A stretch of 64,000 nt of DNA from Rheinheimera mangrovi (lineage in GTDB: Bacteria; Pseudomonadota; Gammaproteobacteria; Enterobacterales; Alteromonadaceae), in contig NZ_CP034683.1 of the NCBI RefSeq assembly GCF_003990335.1, positions 2,835,501 to 2,899,500 on the forward strand. Reading direction: 5' to 3'. Position numbers and translations under genes: made by a program. The stretch's first letter is position 1; the number at the start of each line of letters is the position of its first letter. The notes beneath the pieces were generated by a model that saw only the letters and a program-made list of their open reading frames with translations, searched no databases and was not told the DNA's origin. This document shows positions 8,463 through 16,275 of this stretch, in pieces.

Positions 8463-9242
8463 ATGACAACAGCTCTTGTAACAGGTGCCTCCTCCGGGAT
8501 AGGCGCAACTTATGCAGACCGCTTAGCAAAACGTGGTTACGATTTAATTCTGGTGGCACGTAATGCTGCGCGCTTAGCCGCCTTAGCCGACAGACTCAGT
8601 TCCACCTACAAGATCAAGGTTGAATGCCTGCCTGCCGATTTAAGTTCAGCCGAAGGCTGGCGTGTGACTGTAGCACGCATCTATAAAGACACTAAGTTGT
8701 CGATGCTGATCAACTGCGCCGGTATTGGCCCAGAAGGAGCCGTATTGCAATCGAACGAAAACGAGCTGGAAACCATGATCCAACTCAATGTAATGGGTTT
8801 ACATCAACTGACCTTAGCCGCAGCTAAAGTATTTTCAGCCCGTGGGCAAGGCACTATCGTCAATATAGCTTCAGTTGTCGCTTTATTGCCGGAGAAATTT
8901 AATGCGGTATACAGTGCCACTAAAGCCTTTGTGCTGGCATTAACTCAGGGAATGCACTCTGAACTGGCTCCGGTTGGGGTAAAAATTCAGGCGGTGTTGC
9001 CAGGACTTACCCGTACCGAAATATTTGAACGGGCAGGTTTTGATATTAATCACCTGGACCCAGGCATGATTATGGAAGCCGGTGATATGGTCGATGCATC
9101 ACTGGCAGGTTTGGATCAAGGTGAGCTGGTGACCATTCCGTCTTTGCCGGATCTGGCCGACTGGCAGGCCTTTTTACAAGCCCGGTACGCTTTGGCTCCC
9201 CACTTATCACTGCAACATCCAGCCAAACGTTACACTGAATAA
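8463..9242 (+). CDS. Short-chain dehydrogenase/reductase, SDR family
   Basis: A classical 259-residue SDR with the Rossmann motif TGASSGIG at residues 7-14, NCAG near 84-87 (usual NNAG), catalytic Ser137, and the Tyr150-Lys154 pair in YSATK. It probably uses NAD(P)H to interconvert an alcohol and a carbonyl. The substrate is unknown; the overall pattern resembles the DltE/YdfG-like oxidoreductases annotated in many proteobacteria. AGGA lies nine bases before the ATG. A 141-base gap separates it from the kinase gene, so it could be read from its own promoter or be a target of the neighbouring two-component pair. Confidence 0.88.
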   Translation: MTTALVTGASSGIGATYADRLAKRGYDLILVARNAARLAALADRLSSTYKIKVECLPADLSSAEGWRVTVARIYKDTKLSMLINCAGIGPEGAVLQSNENELETMIQLNVMGLHQLTLAAAKVFSARGQGTIVNIASVVALLPEKFNAVYSATKAFVLALTQGMHSELAPVGVKIQAVLPGLTRTEIFERAGFDINHLDPGMIMEAGDMVDASLAGLDQGELVTIPSLPDLADWQAFLQARYALAPHLSLQHPAKRYTE

Positions 9243-9257
9243 TACTGTGACAAAGCC

Positions 9258-9287
9258 TAAAAAAACCCCGGAGACATCTCCGGGGTT
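9258..9287 (-). terminator. Rho-independent terminator downstream of osmC
   Basis: AACCCCGGAGA (9264-9274) and TCTCCGGGGTT (9277-9287) form an 11-base GC-rich stem. On the minus strand it is followed by a T run (complement of 9259-9265). No T run follows on the plus strand, so it serves the broken osmC gene rather than the SDR gene. Confidence 0.8.
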
Positions 9288-9337
9288 CAGCATCAATGCC
9301 AGATGGCGATTGATTTAAAGGGTTACGCCCGCTGCAT

Positions 9338-10029
9338 TCAGACTAATTCTGCATCCAGCGTGATTTCTGCATTTAATACTTTGGATACAGGGCAATTCAG
9401 TTTGGCCAGTGTCGCCAGTTCGTTAAACGTGGCTTCATCTATACCGGGAATAGCAGCCTTCAGAGTTAAGGCAATAGAAGGGATAACAAACACATCACCT
9501 TGTTGCTCCAGCGCAACGACGGCTTGAGTATCCAGCTGAGCCGGAGTAAAACCTGCCTTGGATAAAATCAGTGTAAAAGCCATAGTAAAACAGGACGCAT
9601 GAGCCGCCCCTATCAGCTCTTCCGGATTACTGCCTGGTGTACCTTCAAAACGACTGGCAAAGCCATAAGGGTAAGCCGATAAAGCACCGGTTTGGGTGGA
9701 TATTTCGCCACGGCCTTCTGTATACCCAAGTAACTTCAAGATGCAGAATTCAGCGGGAGATAAAAACGCTTTAGGCAAGGCAGCTGTTGGAAGCTTTAGT
9801 GGTTCTAAAGCGACAACAGTTAACGCTGCATAAAGCGCTTTTAGACCCGCCCTTCGGGAGTCGCTGGACGATTGCACTGCGGTGTTAGCCTGTCTCACAA
9901 GGTAGACGACATTGCTTCGCCAGGCTGCCTTGCATTGCAAACGCCCAGCGGCTCTGAAACTCGCATCTTGAGGTCACTTGGGTATATGCCACCGGTCCAG
10001 CGTACTGAAGCACTACGTTTAATTTTCAT
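9338..10029 (-). pseudogene. osmC: osmC, organic hydroperoxide reductase, interrupted by a 266-bp insertion
   Basis: OsmC is a cysteine-based peroxidase of about 140 residues. The 5' part (10029 down to 9987) encodes MKIKRSASVRWTGG, matching the OsmC N-terminus up to its conserved Trp. The 3' part (9720 down to 9338) resumes with EGRGEISTQTGAL and continues through YGFASRFEG and SNPEELIGAAHASC to SKVLNAEITLD, including both catalytic Cys contexts (AHASC and LNCPV). The intervening 9721-9986 is an inserted element with terminal inverted repeats that puts the halves in different frames and adds stops. An AGGAG site six bases before the ATG at 10029 fits the original start. A product starting inside the insertion at 9940 would lack the native N-terminus. 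Confidence 0.88.
9721..9986. mobile_element. MITE-like non-autonomous element in osmC
   Basis: The ends 9721-9744 and 9963-9986 are inverted repeats of 24 bases with two mismatches, both beginning TATACCCAAGT at the outer edge. Weaker similarity continues inward (a further TTCAG on both arms). The 266-bp body encodes no transposase, as expected of a miniature inverted-repeat element mobilised in trans. The flanks read TATA on both sides, but the exact target duplication (TA or TATA) cannot be fixed from one copy. The family is not identified and I find no second copy in this window. Confidence 0.85.
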
Positions 10030-10342
10030 CATGGTCTCCTTTGATTTCAGTGACCGATCAGACCACAGTGCAAAAGATAAAACGCACAAGGACCGGCATG
10101 GGTAGAACAGGGTCAGAGTAGGTTCTGGCCATTAGGTTCAGGCTTTAGGTAATAAAGTCAGCAATTGGCATTTATAGGCTGCGGTTTGCGCCATTTACCC
10201 TGCCGTTAAAATTACCAGCTGAGTATTAAGCAAAGTTGACAGAGCGCCTATTGTCTCTTTAGGTAAGGCTCTTATACGGAAGTATTAAAACTAACAACGC
10301 AGCAAGGAAAACAGCTCAGGCTGAACAGCCTGAGCTAAAAGA
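10030..10342. other. Gene-free stretch upstream of osmC
   Basis: About 310 bases between the broken osmC start and the end of the PH-domain gene. It must hold the old osmC promoter, but I cannot point to a convincing -35/-10 pair. It contains one copy of the short motif AGGGTCAGAG (about 10105-10114) that also forms the palindrome at 13146-13171. The hairpin terminator of the PH-domain gene lies at its right end. I see no RNA gene or open frame of note. Confidence 0.5.
10311..10336 (-). terminator. Rho-independent terminator of the PH-domain gene
   Basis: AGCTCAGGCT (10313-10322) and AGCCTGAGCT (10327-10336) pair perfectly over ten bases with a GAAC loop (GTTC on the minus strand). On the minus strand the hairpin is followed by GTTTTCCTT. 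It begins six bases after the stop of the 10343-10720 gene. Confidence 0.75.
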
Positions 10343-10720
10343 TTAACGGCAGCAGTACAAAGCCAAAGCTCTTTGTACATCTAAAATAGAGCCGTCTTTA
10401 TTAAAAGTTTTTGTGATTGGGGTATCTGTGCTGCTGAGCCAGATATGCAGATCAGACTCCAGATCGAAATGGCCTTTGGTTTCTGCACTAAAACGCACTA
10501 TGGAACGGTAAGGCACCGACATAAACTCTTTTTTAGACCCTGTTAAACCTTGTTTATCCACCAGTATTAAACGTCTGTCGGTAAAAACGATCAGGTCGCG
10601 AATCACTTTATAGGCTTGCTGCAGCTTTTCGTCAGGCAATAAAATCTGGCTGAACTCTGCCTCGATATCGGCCAAATCAATTTGGCCTGCATTACCTAAT
10701 AAACCGCTAAAAATTCCCAT
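10343..10720 (-). CDS. Bacterial PH-domain protein (bPH_1 / YvbH-like)
   Basis: A 125-residue soluble protein with no signal peptide. The pattern VIRDLIVFTDRRLILVDKQG followed by KKEFMSVPYRSI and an acidic FDLESDLHIWL strand is characteristic of the bacterial pleckstrin-homology-like family bPH_1. The C-terminus is a helix ending in two cysteines. An AAGGA site lies seven bases before the ATG. It is monocistronic with its own terminator. Members of this family are common but their ligand and function are unknown. Confidence 0.8.
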   Translation of the reverse strand: MGIFSGLLGNAGQIDLADIEAEFSQILLPDEKLQQAYKVIRDLIVFTDRRLILVDKQGLTGSKKEFMSVPYRSIVRFSAETKGHFDLESDLHIWLSSTDTPITKTFNKDGSILDVQRALALYCCR

Positions 10721-10795
10721 TTTTATTCCTTGTTAATGCACGTGATGAAAACCGGTAAGCCAGAGCTTATCTCTGCCTTATGCTAACAGCAAGAG

Positions 10796-11536
10796 TTAAA
10801 AGCCCAGAACCAGGCCATCCCAATTCAGTAGCAAACCACTGTGCTCCACCTGAAGCTGTTGGGCAACCTCTGCCAGATGTTGTGCGGTCTGAGCCGGACT
10901 TTGCAGTTGCCCTGCTGGCAAATTGCGCTGAAAAGGTGCTGACAAAGCGGAATCTGTCGTGCCTGGGTGCAGCGTTACCAGGGCTGCGGTTTTATTGCTG
11001 CGCTTCAGTTCTATGCTGGCCGTTTTAATCCATTGATTCAGAGCCGCCTTGGCAGAACGATAGCTATACCAGCCGCCTAACTGGTTATCGCTGATGCTCC
11101 CCACTTTGGCACTCAATTGCAGATACCGAATGCCAGGGGTTTTGGTTAGATAAGGCCAGAGGCCTCGCAGGTAAAAGACAGGAAGCTCCAGATTCAGCAG
11201 CAGAGTTTTACGCAGCAAGGCACTGGAACTTTGGCTTAAGCTTTTTTCCGGCAAGAGTTTGAATTCACCATCCTGATGCAACCAACCTATGCAGTTAAAA
11301 ATCAGTCCCACCTGCTGCTGTTGCACTACTTCGATAACAGTGCTGAAAAAGCTCTGATGCGAAGCCCAGTCAGTGGGTTCTGCTAAAGCGGGTGCTTTGA
11401 TCACCTGAAGCCTGGGATCACTAAAATCGGCGGCGCTGCGGGATAACCAAATCACAGTCAAGCCTTGTTGCAGATAATGTTTTGCCAAAGCCGTACCTAT
11501 CGAACTACTGGCGCCAATAATAAGCACTGCGCTCAT
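10796..11536 (-). CDS. Short-chain dehydrogenase, C-factor (CsgA)-like
   Basis: A 246-residue SDR with a slightly altered nucleotide-binding motif, GASSSIG at residues 8-14, NCIG in place of NNAG, catalytic Ser142 and the Tyr159-Lys163 pair in YRSAK. The overall layout resembles the C-factor/CsgA subgroup. The start ATG overlaps the stop of the preceding flavoprotein gene (ATGA), indicating a two-gene operon in which a flavin amine-oxidase-like enzyme and an SDR may act on related substrates. That link is inference; the substrate is unknown. Confidence 0.85.
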   Translation of the reverse strand: MSAVLIIGASSSIGTALAKHYLQQGLTVIWLSRSAADFSDPRLQVIKAPALAEPTDWASHQSFFSTVIEVVQQQQVGLIFNCIGWLHQDGEFKLLPEKSLSQSSSALLRKTLLLNLELPVFYLRGLWPYLTKTPGIRYLQLSAKVGSISDNQLGGWYSYRSAKAALNQWIKTASIELKRSNKTAALVTLHPGTTDSALSAPFQRNLPAGQLQSPAQTAQHLAEVAQQLQVEHSGLLLNWDGLVLGF

Positions 11537-12534
11537 GGAGTATCCTGCTGCGACTTATCCTGTTCAATCACGGCATTCGCCAGATTTAATCCGGCCAGAT
11601 AGGCGTTTTCAACCCGACCGCCATAACTCCAGTCACCGCCAGCCCAAAGTTTCAAATTGGGCAGAGCAATTAAACCCGGTGCTGCGACCTGTTCGTTTTG
11701 ACTGGCATACAACCAGCGGTGCGCCAGTAATGGGGTGATTTCCTGGTGTATATGCAGCTCTTGTCGCAAAATTGCAGTGGCTTGTGCAAACCAGAACTGT
11801 TCTGCTTCATGAAGATACAGAGCGCTAAAGGCTGTATTAAAATGCAGGATGTAACAGGATTTACGCCCCGTTTTGTGTTGCTGATGACTGATAAATCTTA
11901 ATTTAGGATGCTGACAAAAAATCGCATCCTGCGCAGGCCTGGCGTCAGTGTGCAGAGCCACAGCCCAGCACGGTTCCAGCAGCTCATCTGCGCAGTCAAA
12001 AAGTTCAGGCAGCCTACTTTGAACTACTAACTGCTGCACCTGAGCTGGCGGCAACGTTAACAGCACTGCATCAAAGCCTGTGTAACTTAAGCCGTTGTCA
12101 CTGAACAAAGTCCAGCTCTGCTGCTGATAATCAAGTTGTTGGATGCGGCAGCCATTGATCAGAGGCACCCCCTGTAATAACGCCTTTACCGGACTTTGCA
12201 TTGAAGGCACGCCAATATAACGGGCTTGCTCGTCCTCTGATGTTTTGAGTGATGAAAGCCCTTCTGCCAAGGATAACAGCGCTGTACTACAGGACCAGAT
12301 CTCAACCTGGCCATCGTCAAGCCACAACTTGACCTGTTGTTTAAAAGAGTCACTGCGGGCGGTAAAATACTGAGCCCCCATATCCAGATAACCCTGCTCT
12401 GTTCTTTTGCTGCTCATGCGGCCACCAGCGGCACGGCCTTTATCAAAAACGGTCACTTGATACCCTTTCTGAATCAGCGTAGCTGCCACAGTGGCTCCGG
12501 TAAGTCCTGCACCTAGCACTGCTATTTTTTTCAT
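11533..12534 (-). CDS. FAD-dependent oxidoreductase, renalase/amine-oxidase-like
   Basis: The N-terminus VLGAGLTGATVAATL is a dinucleotide-binding GxGxxG fold and AGGRMSSKR is the second FAD contact typical of flavin amine oxidases. The C-terminal GGDWSYGGRVENAYLAG completes the FAD site. The length of 333 residues and these motifs match the NAD(P)/FAD-dependent renalase-like group, which may oxidise abnormal NAD(P)H isomers in bacteria. ATG at 12534 is used; a GTG immediately upstream is possible and no strong ribosome site discriminates. It overlaps the downstream SDR by four bases and is divergent from msrA across a 76-base spacer. Confidence 0.82.
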   Translation of the reverse strand: MKKIAVLGAGLTGATVAATLIQKGYQVTVFDKGRAAGGRMSSKRTEQGYLDMGAQYFTARSDSFKQQVKLWLDDGQVEIWSCSTALLSLAEGLSSLKTSEDEQARYIGVPSMQSPVKALLQGVPLINGCRIQQLDYQQQSWTLFSDNGLSYTGFDAVLLTLPPAQVQQLVVQSRLPELFDCADELLEPCWAVALHTDARPAQDAIFCQHPKLRFISHQQHKTGRKSCYILHFNTAFSALYLHEAEQFWFAQATAILRQELHIHQEITPLLAHRWLYASQNEQVAAPGLIALPNLKLWAGGDWSYGGRVENAYLAGLNLANAVIEQDKSQQDTP

Positions 12535-12610
12535 CACTGCTTTTTCTTTTTTGAATGCATAACTCTTTTACGCTGTATCATAAGCTTAAGATCAACAACG
12601 GAGTAACCCC

Positions 12611-13144
12611 ATGAGTCAGACTGAACTAGCAACCTTTGGCGCCGGCTGTTTTTGGTGTATTGAATCAGCCCTGAATCAGCTTCAGGGTGTAAACAAAGCA
12701 ACCAGTGGTTACATGGGAGGCCAGACACTCAATCCGGATTATCGTCAGGTGTGTAGCGGCACCAGTGGCCATGCAGAAGTTGTACAGGTGGAGTTTGACC
12801 CGGCATTGGTGAGTTTTGAGCAGCTGTTGCAGGTGTTATTTTTTTTGCATGACCCGACTCAGCTCAACCGTCAAGGCAACGATATAGGCACTCAGTATCG
12901 CTCGGCAGTGTTTTACCACTCAGAACAACAACGTGAGCAGGCGATAGCTTCAATTAAAGCGGCAGGGCCGTTATTTGACTTGCCGATAGTGACAGAAGTT
13001 ACCGCTGCCAGTACCTTTTATCCGGCTGAGGACTATCATCAGGGTTATTATTTGCAGAACACCAGCCAGCCTTATTGCCAGTTCTTAATTACACCCAAGC
13101 TGGCTAAATTTCGCCAGACTTTTGTGAGTTTACTGAAGGCTTAA
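12611..13144 (+). CDS. msrA: Peptide-methionine (S)-S-oxide reductase
   Basis: MsrA reduces methionine-S-sulfoxide in proteins and in free form, using thioredoxin. The catalytic motif GCFWC lies at residues 12-16 (Cys13 nucleophile), followed by the family landmarks TSGYMGG, YRQVCSGTSGHAEVV, DPTQLNRQGNDIGTQYRSA and AEDYHQGYY. The 177-residue length is that of short, single-domain MsrA. GGAG lies eight bases before the ATG. It is convergent with btuB and separated from it by a perfect palindrome. Confidence 0.97.
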   Translation: MSQTELATFGAGCFWCIESALNQLQGVNKATSGYMGGQTLNPDYRQVCSGTSGHAEVVQVEFDPALVSFEQLLQVLFFLHDPTQLNRQGNDIGTQYRSAVFYHSEQQREQAIASIKAAGPLFDLPIVTEVTAASTFYPAEDYHQGYYLQNTSQPYCQFLITPKLAKFRQTFVSLLKA

Positions 13145-13145
13145 T

Positions 13146-13171
13146 AGGGTCAGAGCCAAGGCTCTGACCCT
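13146..13171. repeat. Perfect 12-base-arm palindrome between msrA and btuB
   Basis: The arms AGGGTCAGAGCC (13146-13157) and GGCTCTGACCCT (13160-13171) are perfect inverted repeats with AA between them. It lies in the 32-base gap of two convergent genes, so it may act as a bidirectional terminator, but neither side has a proper T run. The shared AGGGTCAGAG core at 10105 suggests instead a REP-like repeat. Confidence 0.6.
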
Positions 13172-13176
13172 GGCGA

Positions 13177-14982
13177 TTAAAAATCAGGTGTCCAGTTTAA
13201 ACGCAATGACCATTCAGCACCTGCCGTAGCATAACCAGGCACATACAAGTAATCTTTGTTGGTCAGATTGTCCGCTTTAGCCGAAATTTGTAACTCGCGG
13301 CTTAATTCGTAACTGACGCCAGCGCCCCATAAGGTGTACCCACCCAGTTGTGGTGTGGAAAAATCGCCGGTATGGAAATCACTCTGATAATCAGAGGTGA
13401 CAAAAACACGCCAGTCTTGCCATTGATAAGCGCCCTGCCAATGCACTGTGTGCTTAGAACGTTTAATTAAAGGAGCATCTGTGGATTCATCTTTGGCATC
13501 TGTGTAACTGTAAGCGACTTGCTGATGCAGTTGTTGCCAGCTGTGACTAACACTCAGCTCTGCACCTTTAATTTTAGCTTCACCGACGTTTTGTGGCACC
13601 CAGTTGCCATCAGCTGCCGGAGCCCACTGGATCAGGTTACTGACGTTCTGCTGATAAATGGAACTTTCAATCTGCACATCACCAGCACGGTAACGTAAAC
13701 CCAGCTCATCAGAGGTTGCAGTTTCAGGTGCTAAATCCTTGTTACCGCTCAAAGGGTAATACAGGTCGTTAAAGCTTGGCGCCTTAAAAGCACTGCTGCG
13801 ACTGGCGCGAAGCAGTAATTCGTTGGTCAGCTGATAGCCTAAACCCACTTCATAAGTGTTGGAATGACCATACTGGCTTTGTTTATCATAACGGCCCGTG
13901 ACATCGGCCAACCAGGCACCTGACTGATAGCTAAAACCGGCAAAAATGGCTTTATTGATACGAGAATCAACGTCATAGCCCAAATCGCTGCCTGACACAT
14001 CTTCCTGATACCAGTTTACACCAGTCAACGCAGTTAAGCTTTGCGTCAGTTGGCGGCTGTACTGGTAATCCAGTTCCTGCCGCTCAGTTTCAAACAAACT
14101 GGCCGGACTGTCTTCGCCCCAGTTTAAGTCTTCCGTCTGATTGCGAGAGATACTCAGCTTCTGTTGGGATTTATCACCATCCAATGCCCAGCCTAAACGA
14201 CTTTGACTGGTTTTAGTTTCGACTTGATCCGAGCCGGGGCCCCACGTCGGGTCATAGTCGTACTGACCGCGGCTTCTGAGTACATTATGATCGACAGACC
14301 ATACACCATAAGCTGTATTGTATTCAGCGCCTAACTTACCATAACGCTGATCAAAACCATCTTTGTCAGCCTGGGTGCCAGGACGCACATCAAAACCTTC
14401 GGAGTCGGACCAGCCTAAATTCGCACGAACAGTTACATCACCATACTGCTGACTGGTGGCGATATCGGCTTCATGACTTTGGTAACGGCCGGTTTTTAAC
14501 TGCACTGAGGTGTTATCTGCTTTACGGGTGGTGATGGCGATCACTCCAGCTATAGCGTCAGAGCCATATAAAGCGGCTTTTGGCCCTTTAATAACTTCAA
14601 TTTGTTCTATTTGTTGCAGAGATAATTCAGCTAAAGAGGCATAACCTAAAGTAGCTGAGCCAGTGCGAACACCATCAATCAGTACTAAGGTGTGTCCGGC
14701 AGAACCACCGCGTAAAAATATGGTGTTAGTCTGGCCTTTACCGCCGGAACGACTAATTTGCACCCCTGCGACCTGACGCAACAAAGCAGGCAAATCAGAT
14801 ACTTGCGCTTGTTCAATTTGCTCGCGGTCTAATACAGTAACTGATGATAAAATCTGATGCACAGGCTGAGCCTGGCGAGTGGCGTACACACTGATGTGTT
14901 CCAGCGGATCGTCCGAGCTATCGGCAAAAACAAAAGCAGGCAGACCAGCGACTACTGTCGCCAGCAACGTTTTTTTAAACAT
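13177..14982 (-). CDS. btuB: TonB-dependent vitamin B12 outer-membrane receptor
   Basis: BtuB imports corrinoids across the outer membrane using TonB energy. The ATG at 14982 follows GGGAGA and gives a signal peptide cut near VFA-DSSDD. The TonB box is around EHISVYATR. The plug domain includes LPALLRQVAGVQISRSGG and VEVIKGPKAALYGSDAI-like sequence. The barrel ends with the terminal aromatic residue in NWTPDF, needed for BAM insertion. The 601-residue length is typical of BtuB. Substrate assignment is confirmed by the cobalamin riboswitch directly upstream. It is monocistronic and convergent with msrA. Confidence 0.95.
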   Translation of the reverse strand: MFKKTLLATVVAGLPAFVFADSSDDPLEHISVYATRQAQPVHQILSSVTVLDREQIEQAQVSDLPALLRQVAGVQISRSGGKGQTNTIFLRGGSAGHTLVLIDGVRTGSATLGYASLAELSLQQIEQIEVIKGPKAALYGSDAIAGVIAITTRKADNTSVQLKTGRYQSHEADIATSQQYGDVTVRANLGWSDSEGFDVRPGTQADKDGFDQRYGKLGAEYNTAYGVWSVDHNVLRSRGQYDYDPTWGPGSDQVETKTSQSRLGWALDGDKSQQKLSISRNQTEDLNWGEDSPASLFETERQELDYQYSRQLTQSLTALTGVNWYQEDVSGSDLGYDVDSRINKAIFAGFSYQSGAWLADVTGRYDKQSQYGHSNTYEVGLGYQLTNELLLRASRSSAFKAPSFNDLYYPLSGNKDLAPETATSDELGLRYRAGDVQIESSIYQQNVSNLIQWAPAADGNWVPQNVGEAKIKGAELSVSHSWQQLHQQVAYSYTDAKDESTDAPLIKRSKHTVHWQGAYQWQDWRVFVTSDYQSDFHTGDFSTPQLGGYTLWGAGVSYELSRELQISAKADNLTNKDYLYVPGYATAGAEWSLRLNWTPDF

Positions 14983-15027
14983 GATATCTCCCAAAGACGC
15001 CCACCGCGTCCTGAATAGTGAATGAAC

Positions 15028-15220
15028 TTTTCAGGCCGGTCTCCGGGCTGACAACAGGCTATTCAAAGTAACCGGGATCCCTTCCCATCCAAAGACAGTG
15101 GTTTGATCCAAGCCAGAGCAAAGCTCTCTGTTGTTTTACCGTTGCGGGGGCAGCTCTGGGTTTTCACCAGATTCCCGTTTCACCCTCAAATGTTAACAAC
15201 ATTCTGCGGGCACCTGAAAA
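15028..15220 (-). promoter_or_regulatory. Cobalamin riboswitch controlling btuB
   Basis: Read on the minus strand, the leader begins with GGTGCC-like sequence near 15214, continues through GGGAATCTGGTG, AAACCCAGAGCTGCC and CCCGCAACGGTAA, and ends with the B12 box AGCCCGGAGACCGGCCTG (15049-15032). These conserved blocks appear in the order of the cobalamin riboswitch family. The B12 box is about 50 bases before the btuB start, suited to translational or transcriptional repression when adenosylcobalamin is abundant. It links the receptor to the B12 salvage genes at the left end of the window. Confidence 0.95.
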
Positions 15221-15230
15221 ACGCGGCGTC

Positions 15231-15258
15231 AGTGTAGCGGTCGCAGTCATAATGTCAA
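15231..15258 (-). promoter_or_regulatory. Sigma-70 promoter of the btuB riboswitch transcript
   Basis: On the minus strand TTGACA (15258-15253) and TACACT (15236-15231) are separated by 16 bases. Transcription would start near 15224, a few bases before the conserved 5' end of the riboswitch, which agrees well with its known architecture. Confidence 0.7.
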
Positions 15259-15335
15259 TAGAAATCCAGACGTCTCCCATCAGCGATAAGGGCAGAAAAC
15301 AGCTCGATGAGGTTCGCTCCTTGGATTCTTTCGCT

Positions 15336-15341
15336 TATAAT
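15336..15341 (+). promoter_or_regulatory. Probable -10 element of yajQ
   Basis: A perfect TATAAT lies at 15336-15341, 35 bases before the yajQ ATG. Seventeen bases upstream is TTCGCT, a poor -35. The AAAGGAAAAAAGAGA stretch behind it provides the ribosome site. Confidence 0.45.
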
Positions 15342-15376
15342 GCCCTGATAAATTTCAAAGGAAAAAAGAGAACGCT

Positions 15377-15859
15377 ATGCCTTCATTTGATATTGTTTCT
15401 GAAATTGATATGAATCAAGCAAAAAACGCGGTTGAGAATGCGAAACGTGAACTAGAAACCCGTTTCGATTTTCGTGGCGTTGACGCAAAAATTGAGTTTA
15501 ACAAAGAGCACATTGAGCTTACCGCAGAAGCTGATCAGCAGGTCATGCAGCTGTTCGATATTTTTGCCACAAAAGCAAGCAAGCTGCAGTTAGATGTAAG
15601 TAGTTTCAAAATTGAAAAAGAAGATCGTCATGGGAAGTACATCACCCGCCATATCACTATCAAGCAAGGCATTGACAAAGAGATAGCCAAAAAGGTTATT
15701 AAATTAATCAAAGACAGTAGCATTAAAGTACAGGTGGCCATTCAGGGAGAAGAGCTGCGTGTCACAGGTAAAAAACGCGATGATCTGCAGGCTGTGATGC
15801 AGTTAGTCAGAGGAAGTGACCTGGGGCAGCCGTTCCAATTTAAGAACTTCCGAGACTAA
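15377..15859 (+). CDS. yajQ: YajQ family nucleotide (cyclic-di-GMP)-binding protein
   Basis: A 160-residue YajQ protein from the start MPSFDIVSEIDMNQAKNAVE through the family markers TRFDFRGVDAKIEF and LRVTGKKRDDLQ to the characteristic end GQPFQFKNFRD. YajQ homologues bind nucleotides or tRNA, and some (XC_3703 in Xanthomonas) act as c-di-GMP effectors. Whether this one does is unknown. It is transcribed alone, with a perfect TATAAT box upstream and a 416-base gene-free region downstream. Confidence 0.96.
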   Translation: MPSFDIVSEIDMNQAKNAVENAKRELETRFDFRGVDAKIEFNKEHIELTAEADQQVMQLFDIFATKASKLQLDVSSFKIEKEDRHGKYITRHITIKQGIDKEIAKKVIKLIKDSSIKVQVAIQGEELRVTGKKRDDLQAVMQLVRGSDLGQPFQFKNFRD

Positions 15860-16275
15860 TTGCGTTCTCGATAGGTTTGATCTGCCCCTAAACAGGAGGA
15901 GACGCCGAATCACAAAAAGGCAACTCCTCCCGGTTCAAAAGCCCTGAATATGGTCTGTCAGATCAAAGCCCAGCCGGGTTTTACCGCTTTTGACAATAAA
16001 CTATCTATTGTTTGTAGTCACTGAAGATCAGCTTCAGCTGTCGTGCTGACTTGCAGACATTTCTATTGGTCTGCGGCCTGTACAGCACGAAAATCAGAGC
16101 GGTCAGCCAATTCGCGGTTCGGATTATCGACCTTATTCCGTACTTCCTGTTAAGCAAGGTTTGACAACAGGTTGCATAAAGGAAAAAAGGAATACAAGGG
16201 CTCGTTGTTTCAAGCTGGAGATTGTAATCGTAAAACTGATACAATCCGGCCAGGTCTTTTAAAGAAGAGTATCTT
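15860..16275. other. Gene-free region with nested inverted repeats between yajQ and the vanZ-like gene
   Basis: No credible open frame lies in these 416 bases. Two nested inverted-repeat modules stand out. Module A: TTTGATCTG (15876-15884) with CAGATCAAA (15959-15967), enclosing GGAGGAG (15895-15901) and CTCCTCC (15924-15930). Module B: TCGTGCTG (16041-16048) with CAGCACGA (16083-16090), enclosing GCAGAC (16053-16058) and GTCTGC (16069-16074). A weaker pair is CCTGTT/AACAGG at 16146-16171. I recognise no known RNA family. It could be an unannotated small RNA, a long structured leader of the vanZ-like gene, or an eroded repeat element. Confidence 0.45.

Noticed and set aside
9668..9680. GCCGATAAAG on the plus strand in osmC resembles a sigma-28 -10
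   Set aside because: It lies in the coding strand of osmC with no matching -35 at 11 bases and no gene behind it.
9895..10089. A separate small gene starting upstream of osmC
   Set aside because: Its first 20 codons are leader; its useful part is the osmC N-terminus running into the inserted element.
15894..15955. Partial resemblance to the glycine riboswitch (ACGCCGAA, GGCAA and CAAAAG blocks)
   Set aside because: The first conserved hairpin is missing and spacing is wrong; there is no glycine-related gene downstream.
16005..16244. Open frame of 79 codons on the minus strand between yajQ and the vanZ-like gene
   Set aside because: Its composition is not protein-like, it has no ribosome site, and it overlaps the inverted repeats.
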